DNA of 33,753 nucleotides from assembly GCA_023429825.1 (NCBI GenBank), contig JAEZDC010000104.1, positions 1 through 33,753 on the forward strand, given 5' to 3'. Of this stretch, positions 30,223-33,753 are shown one piece after another; positions within the stretch are counted from its first letter, which is position 1, and each line of letters starts with the position of its first letter. The notes under the pieces were generated by a model. It was not told where the DNA came from. It was given only the letters and a program-made list of their open reading frames with translations, and did no database searches. The translations under genes and the position numbers were made by a program. The DNA comes from Bacteroidota bacterium. GTDB taxonomy: Bacteria; Bacteroidota; Bacteroidia; Chitinophagales; Chitinophagaceae.

Positions 30223-30690
30223 TTATAAATGCTTTTCCATGTACACAACACCGGGCAGGGGATTATTATAGTAGGAAGTAGTTTCAATAAAGCCATACTT
30301 TCTATACAAATGGATGGCAGGCTGAAGCTTTTCTAACGTATCCAGTTTCATAGATGCATATCCAAGCTTTTTAGCTTTATCCAGTGATACTTCTATGAGT
30401 GCTCTTCCTATTTTGTACGTTCTGAATGCAGGCTTTACATACAAGCGTTTCATCTCGCAGGTGTTATTCCCCAGATCAAATAAAGCGATGCACCCGCCTA
30501 CAACACCATTCCAGTATGCAATGTACAGTGCACCCTTAGGCGGGCCATATTTCTTCATCGGATCTTTTAATTCTGCTTCAAAACTTTGGAAGCAAAGGTT
30601 CTCATCCAACTCTTTTTCATACTGCCGGAAAAGCTGGCGGATGATATCCAATTCCTCACCTTCTTGTGTAACTGCCTTTATCTCTAACAT
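30223..30690 (-). CDS. GNAT family N-acetyltransferase
   Basis: A 155-residue acyl-CoA-dependent acetyltransferase. Motif A is visible as MKRLYVKPAFRTYKIGRALIE (about 80-100). The pyrophosphate loop reads R90-T-Y-K-I-G-R-A97, with Lys in place of the first Gly of RxxGxG/A. Motif B is LYRKYGFIET near 127-137. Substrate cannot be told. It starts 33 bp from the divergent D-aminoacylase gene, so the two must share a compact control region, and its stop lies 53 bp upstream of obgE. The ATG at 30690 is the natural start and gives the usual GNAT length. Confidence 0.9.
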   Translation of the reverse strand: MLEIKAVTQEGEELDIIRQLFRQYEKELDENLCFQSFEAELKDPMKKYGPPKGALYIAYWNGVVGGCIALFDLGNNTCEMKRLYVKPAFRTYKIGRALIEVSLDKAKKLGYASMKLDTLEKLQPAIHLYRKYGFIETTSYYNNPLPGVVYMEKHL

Positions 30691-30723
30691 AAATCAATGT
30701 AAATTGTAGCGTTAATTACTGCT

Positions 30724-32286
30724 ATGAGAATAATATTGGTTTTTCTATTGCTCCCACTTATTTCCCTGGGTCAAAATTATGCTGATGTTTTAATTAAGAA
30801 CGGAAAGCTTATTGATGGCACCGGAAACAATTGGTACTATGCTGATGTGGCTGTAAAGAACGGCAAGATCACAGCAATTGGTCGATTGTCAGGTTGGAAA
30901 GCTGCCAAAGAAATTGATGCTGCAGGTTTAGTTGTTGCTCCAGGGTTTATTGACGTGCATACGCATATTGAAGGCGACGAAAAGAATAACCCGCTTGCTA
31001 CCAATTTTATTTACGACGGGGTGACTACAGTTGTTGCAGGAAACTGCGGCGCATCTAACATAGATATCAAAAAATATTTTCAATTCCTTGATAGCTTAAA
31101 ACTCTCTGTTAATGTGGCTACTCTTATTGGACACAATGATGTTAGAAGGGAAGTGATGGGAAGAGCAAACCGAAAGCCTTCTTCTGATGAAATGAGGAAA
31201 ATGGAATCTATAGTAGAGCAAGCAATGCGAGATGGGGCCGTAGGTTTTTCTACTGGCTTGCAATACACTCCCGGTGCTTATTCTGATGTGAATGAAGTGG
31301 TGGCACTCGCAAAAGCTGCATCTAAATACAATGGCGTATATGCAAGTCATATAAGGGATGAAGGAGATAGTGTAGTACAGGCCATTGAAGAAGCATTGCA
31401 TATCGGAAGAGAAGCAAAAATTCCTGTACAGATATCTCATTTTAAACTAAGCGGACAACATAATTGGGGCAGAAGTAAAGAAACCATTCCCTTGATCATT
31501 AATGCTAGGAATGAAGGAGTGGAAGTAACGATCGATCAATATCCCTATACTGCTGCAAGTACAAACTTGAGTATCCTGTTACCCGATGCTGTGTTAGCAG
31601 ATGGACAGGATTCAATTAAAGCAAGGCTTTTAAGACCTGACGTTAGAAGGCAGGTAATAGATCATTTGATCAGCAGGCTTAAGAAAAGAAAACTGAAACA
31701 CTGGAGTTATGCAGTGGTTGCATACTACAGGGCAGATACAACTTTGAATGGAAAAAGTATAGAGGAGATCAATTTATTGAAGGGAAGAAAACATAAAATG
31801 AAAGAAGAAGCTGAAACCATTTTGGACATGATGATGAATGGCGGGGCGGGGATGGTATATCACGGGATGAGTGATGATGATGTAAAACGGATCATGCAAT
31901 ATCCATTCAACATGTTTGCCAGTGACGCAAGTATAAGGATATGGCAGCAAGGAAACCCTCATCCAAGAGGTTACGGCACCAATGCAAGAGTGTTGAGTAA
32001 ATATGTTAGAGAAGAAAATGTGTTGAGTATAGAAGAGGCGATCAGAAGAATGAGCTCATTGCCTGCACAGAAATTCAATTTAAAAGATAGAGGCTTGATC
32101 AAAGAAGGCTTTGCAGCAGATATAGTAGTGTTCGATGAAAAGCAGGTAAAAGATCTTTCCACGTATGAAAAACCACACCAGTATTCTACAGGATTCAAAT
32201 TCGTTTTGGTGAATGGTGCGGTGACAGTAGAAGATGGTAAACACATTGGTACAAGAAGCGGAAAGTCGCTTAAAAACCAGCTATGA
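30724..32286 (+). CDS. Exported N-acyl-D-amino-acid deacylase family amidohydrolase
   Basis: An amidohydrolase of the D-aminoacylase type, 520 residues, with a signal peptide (about 1-17, ending SLGQ). Metal ligands line up with the family: His79-x-His81 (DVHTHIEGD), Cys108 (GNCG), His209 (YASHIRDEG), His239 (QISHFKLSG) and Asp401 (FASDASI). Family members remove acyl groups from N-acyl-D-amino acids, and related enzymes act on other D-amino amides. The last 4 bases (ATGA) overlap the start of the M19 dipeptidase gene, which also encodes a signal peptide, suggesting that both work outside the cytoplasm on D-residue peptides. The exact substrate is not predictable. Confidence 0.92.
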   Translation: MRIILVFLLLPLISLGQNYADVLIKNGKLIDGTGNNWYYADVAVKNGKITAIGRLSGWKAAKEIDAAGLVVAPGFIDVHTHIEGDEKNNPLATNFIYDGVTTVVAGNCGASNIDIKKYFQFLDSLKLSVNVATLIGHNDVRREVMGRANRKPSSDEMRKMESIVEQAMRDGAVGFSTGLQYTPGAYSDVNEVVALAKAASKYNGVYASHIRDEGDSVVQAIEEALHIGREAKIPVQISHFKLSGQHNWGRSKETIPLIINARNEGVEVTIDQYPYTAASTNLSILLPDAVLADGQDSIKARLLRPDVRRQVIDHLISRLKKRKLKHWSYAVVAYYRADTTLNGKSIEEINLLKGRKHKMKEEAETILDMMMNGGAGMVYHGMSDDDVKRIMQYPFNMFASDASIRIWQQGNPHPRGYGTNARVLSKYVREENVLSIEEAIRRMSSLPAQKFNLKDRGLIKEGFAADIVVFDEKQVKDLSTYEKPHQYSTGFKFVLVNGAVTVEDGKHIGTRSGKSLKNQL

Positions 32287-33446
32287 GAAAATTATTCGTA
32301 TTTGCCCTGATAGGCATTTCGATAAATACTTCCGCCCAGCGATACGTACGTATTCACAAGAAAGCGATCGTAGCGGATACGCACAATGATATTTTGTATA
32401 AAGCTGTGGATAGTAGTCTTAAGATCGATTCTGATCTTTCTTCCAAAACACATTCTGATTTAAATAGGCTACAGAAAGGCGGAATAGATGTACAGATATT
32501 TTCTGTGTGGGCAGATTCAATGCATCGCTTTGCAAGAGCAAATAAACTGATCGATACCTTATACGCTGTAGTTAACAGGAACCAGGATAAGATGCAAATC
32601 ATTCATTCACCTTCAGACTTGCATTCAGCAATAAAACAAAACAAGCTGGCTGCCATGATGGGTGTAGAAGGCGGTCATATGATCGATGATAAGCTGGAAA
32701 ATATTGATAGCTTGTATAGAAGAGGAGTTCGTTACATGACCCTCACCTGGAACAATTCCACATCATGGGCAACTTCGGCAATGGATGAAACAAAAAAGAA
32801 AGATTCAATTCTCAGGGGATTAAATGAATTTGGAAAAGCTGTTGTAAAGCGAATGAATCAATTGGGAATGATGGTCGATCTTTCGCATGTGGGAGAGCGG
32901 ACTTTCTGGGATGCGATCAACACTTCCACGAAGCCTGTGATCGTTTCACATAGTGATTGTCATAGTTTATGCCCGGTATTCAGAAATTTAAAAGATGAGC
33001 AGGTAAAAGCAGTTGGGAAGAATGGCGGTGTTATCTGCCTGAATTTTTATTCAGGGTTTTTAGATAGTACTTATGATAAAAGAAGAAAAGCTTTTACAGA
33101 TAAATACAAAAGAGAAGCGGATTCTTTGAAAAGGTTGAAGTGGAATGAAGACATGATCGATCACTTTTTCGATGGTAAATATAAAACGGAGAAAGAGGCG
33201 TTGCGACCACCGCTGGAAATACTGCTGGATCATTTAGATCATATCGTGAAGCTTGCTGGTGTTGATCATGTGGGTCTCGGATCTGACTTTGATGGTATTT
33301 CTTCCACGCCTGAAGGATTAGATGATGTTACCAGTTTTCCGCTCATCACCAAAGCATTGCTGAAAAGAGGTTATAGCAAAAAGAATGTAAGAAAGATCCT
33401 GGGAGGAAATGTACTCCGCGTTTATTTGGCTAATGATACTAAATGA
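32283..33446 (+). CDS. Exported membrane-dipeptidase family (M19) metallopeptidase
   Basis: A zinc dipeptidase related to renal dipeptidase and bacterial acD-type enzymes, 387 residues, with a signal peptide (1-18, ending NTSAQ). The binuclear zinc site is complete: His34 and Asp36 (ADTHND), bridging Glu129 (GVEGGH), His202 (VDLSHVG) and His223 (IVSHSDCH). Arg234 is in the family RN motif, and GLGSDFDGI near the C-terminus carries the conserved Asp. M19 enzymes accept a D-amino acid at the C-terminal position. It is translationally coupled to the D-aminoacylase gene by ATGA. The stop is 32 bp from the convergent peroxiredoxin gene and no terminator was seen. Confidence 0.94.
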   Translation: MRKLFVFALIGISINTSAQRYVRIHKKAIVADTHNDILYKAVDSSLKIDSDLSSKTHSDLNRLQKGGIDVQIFSVWADSMHRFARANKLIDTLYAVVNRNQDKMQIIHSPSDLHSAIKQNKLAAMMGVEGGHMIDDKLENIDSLYRRGVRYMTLTWNNSTSWATSAMDETKKKDSILRGLNEFGKAVVKRMNQLGMMVDLSHVGERTFWDAINTSTKPVIVSHSDCHSLCPVFRNLKDEQVKAVGKNGGVICLNFYSGFLDSTYDKRRKAFTDKYKREADSLKRLKWNEDMIDHFFDGKYKTEKEALRPPLEILLDHLDHIVKLAGVDHVGLGSDFDGISSTPEGLDDVTSFPLITKALLKRGYSKKNVRKILGGNVLRVYLANDTK

Positions 33447-33478
33447 TAGCCTGCAGTGTATTCGCGTCTGGCTTAGTG

Positions 33479-33753
33479 CTATTTCTTTTTAGTCAGCTCA
33501 TTCCATGCTTTAACGATCTGTTCTGCATGCTTTTTATTCGTGGGCTTTAGGAATATCTTCCTGATCACTCCTTGTTCGTCTATCACAAACGTGGTTCGAT
33601 GTAAACCTTCATAATGCCTCCCGTATAGAACTTTTGGTCCCCATACGCCATATTTATTAATGATGAAATGTTTCGGATCAGCTACCAAAGTAAAGGGCAA
33701 TTGGAATTTTTCTTCGAATTTTTTATGGCTGGCAGCATCATCAGGACTTACAC
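33479..33753 (-). CDS. bcp: Thiol peroxidase, BCP/PrxQ family (5' partial)
   Basis: The visible 91 or so C-terminal residues, read from the window edge, begin VSPDDAASHKKFEEKF and continue with LPFTLVADPKHF, YGVWGPK and HRTTFVIDEQG. These are typical of the thioredoxin-dependent peroxiredoxin Q/BCP family, which reduces organic and hydrogen peroxides. The frame stays open to base 33753, and the apparent TTG start at 33700 is an internal Leu. The N-terminal half with the peroxidatic Cys lies beyond the window, so activity cannot be judged. It faces the dipeptidase gene tail to tail. Confidence 0.93.
   Translation of the reverse strand, partial: VSPDDAASHKKFEEKFQLPFTLVADPKHFIINKYGVWGPKVLYGRHYEGLHRTTFVIDEQGVIRKIFLKPTNKKHAEQIVKAWNELTKKK

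Noticed and set aside
33698..33700. TTG as the start of the peroxiredoxin
   Set aside because: Upstream residues (VSPDDAASHKK) match the PrxQ family and the frame is open to the window edge.

Overview
This 33.7 kb window comes from the chromosome of an aerobic member of the Bacteroidota, most likely Chitinophagaceae or a close relative. The placement is inference from several signs: a type IX secretion C-terminal tail, an alternative complex III (Act) operon joined to a cytochrome aa3 oxidase, futalosine-pathway menaquinone synthesis, an N-terminal CPD-like domain fused to a large outer-membrane barrel, and -7 promoter elements of the Bacteroidota form TAnnTTTG. I see no rRNA, tRNA, IS element, prophage or CRISPR array.

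Region 1 (1-11278, + strand) is a respiratory operon: actC (5' end cut by the window edge), actD, actE, actF, coxB, coxA, a strong hairpin/terminator, cyoE (ctaB), two tandem subunit III genes, a subunit IV gene, a second terminator, then sco and a DUF420/CtaM-like assembly gene. ACIII oxidises menaquinol and hands electrons through the ActE haem to CuA of CoxB. CyoE, Sco and CtaM are haem O and copper/oxidase assembly factors. ctaA (haem A synthase), actA and actB are not in the window.

Region 2 (11283-13057, - strand) holds a single-domain asparaginase-like protein and mqnC, a radical-SAM enzyme of menaquinone synthesis, separated by a terminator.

Region 3 (13265-20837, + strand) holds a secreted two-lobed aspartyl protease with a PDZ domain, a secreted endonuclease I with fibronectin-type repeats and a T9SS tail, a catalytic/non-catalytic M16 peptidase pair (1-nt overlap), a small PF04020-type membrane protein and comB. 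A 309-bp gap with an inverted pair of short repeats and a good promoter follows.

Region 4 (21147-29112) holds a SNF2-family helicase with two SWIM zinc motifs, a convergent Ca2+/H+ exchanger whose stop codon overlaps the helicase stop, and a large outer-membrane beta-barrel protein. Region 5 (29168-33753) holds obgE and a GNAT gene (-), a divergent D-aminoacylase/M19 dipeptidase operon (+, ATGA overlap), and the C-terminal part of a PrxQ/BCP peroxiredoxin (-) running off the window.

Most genes are ordinary. The parts that deserve a second look are a short palindromic motif (TGCGACGCAAC) found four times only between genes, promoter elements that abut start codons (possible leaderless mRNAs for comB, obgE and chaA), the unusual tails and extra helices of the oxidase subunits, and the single-domain asparaginase.
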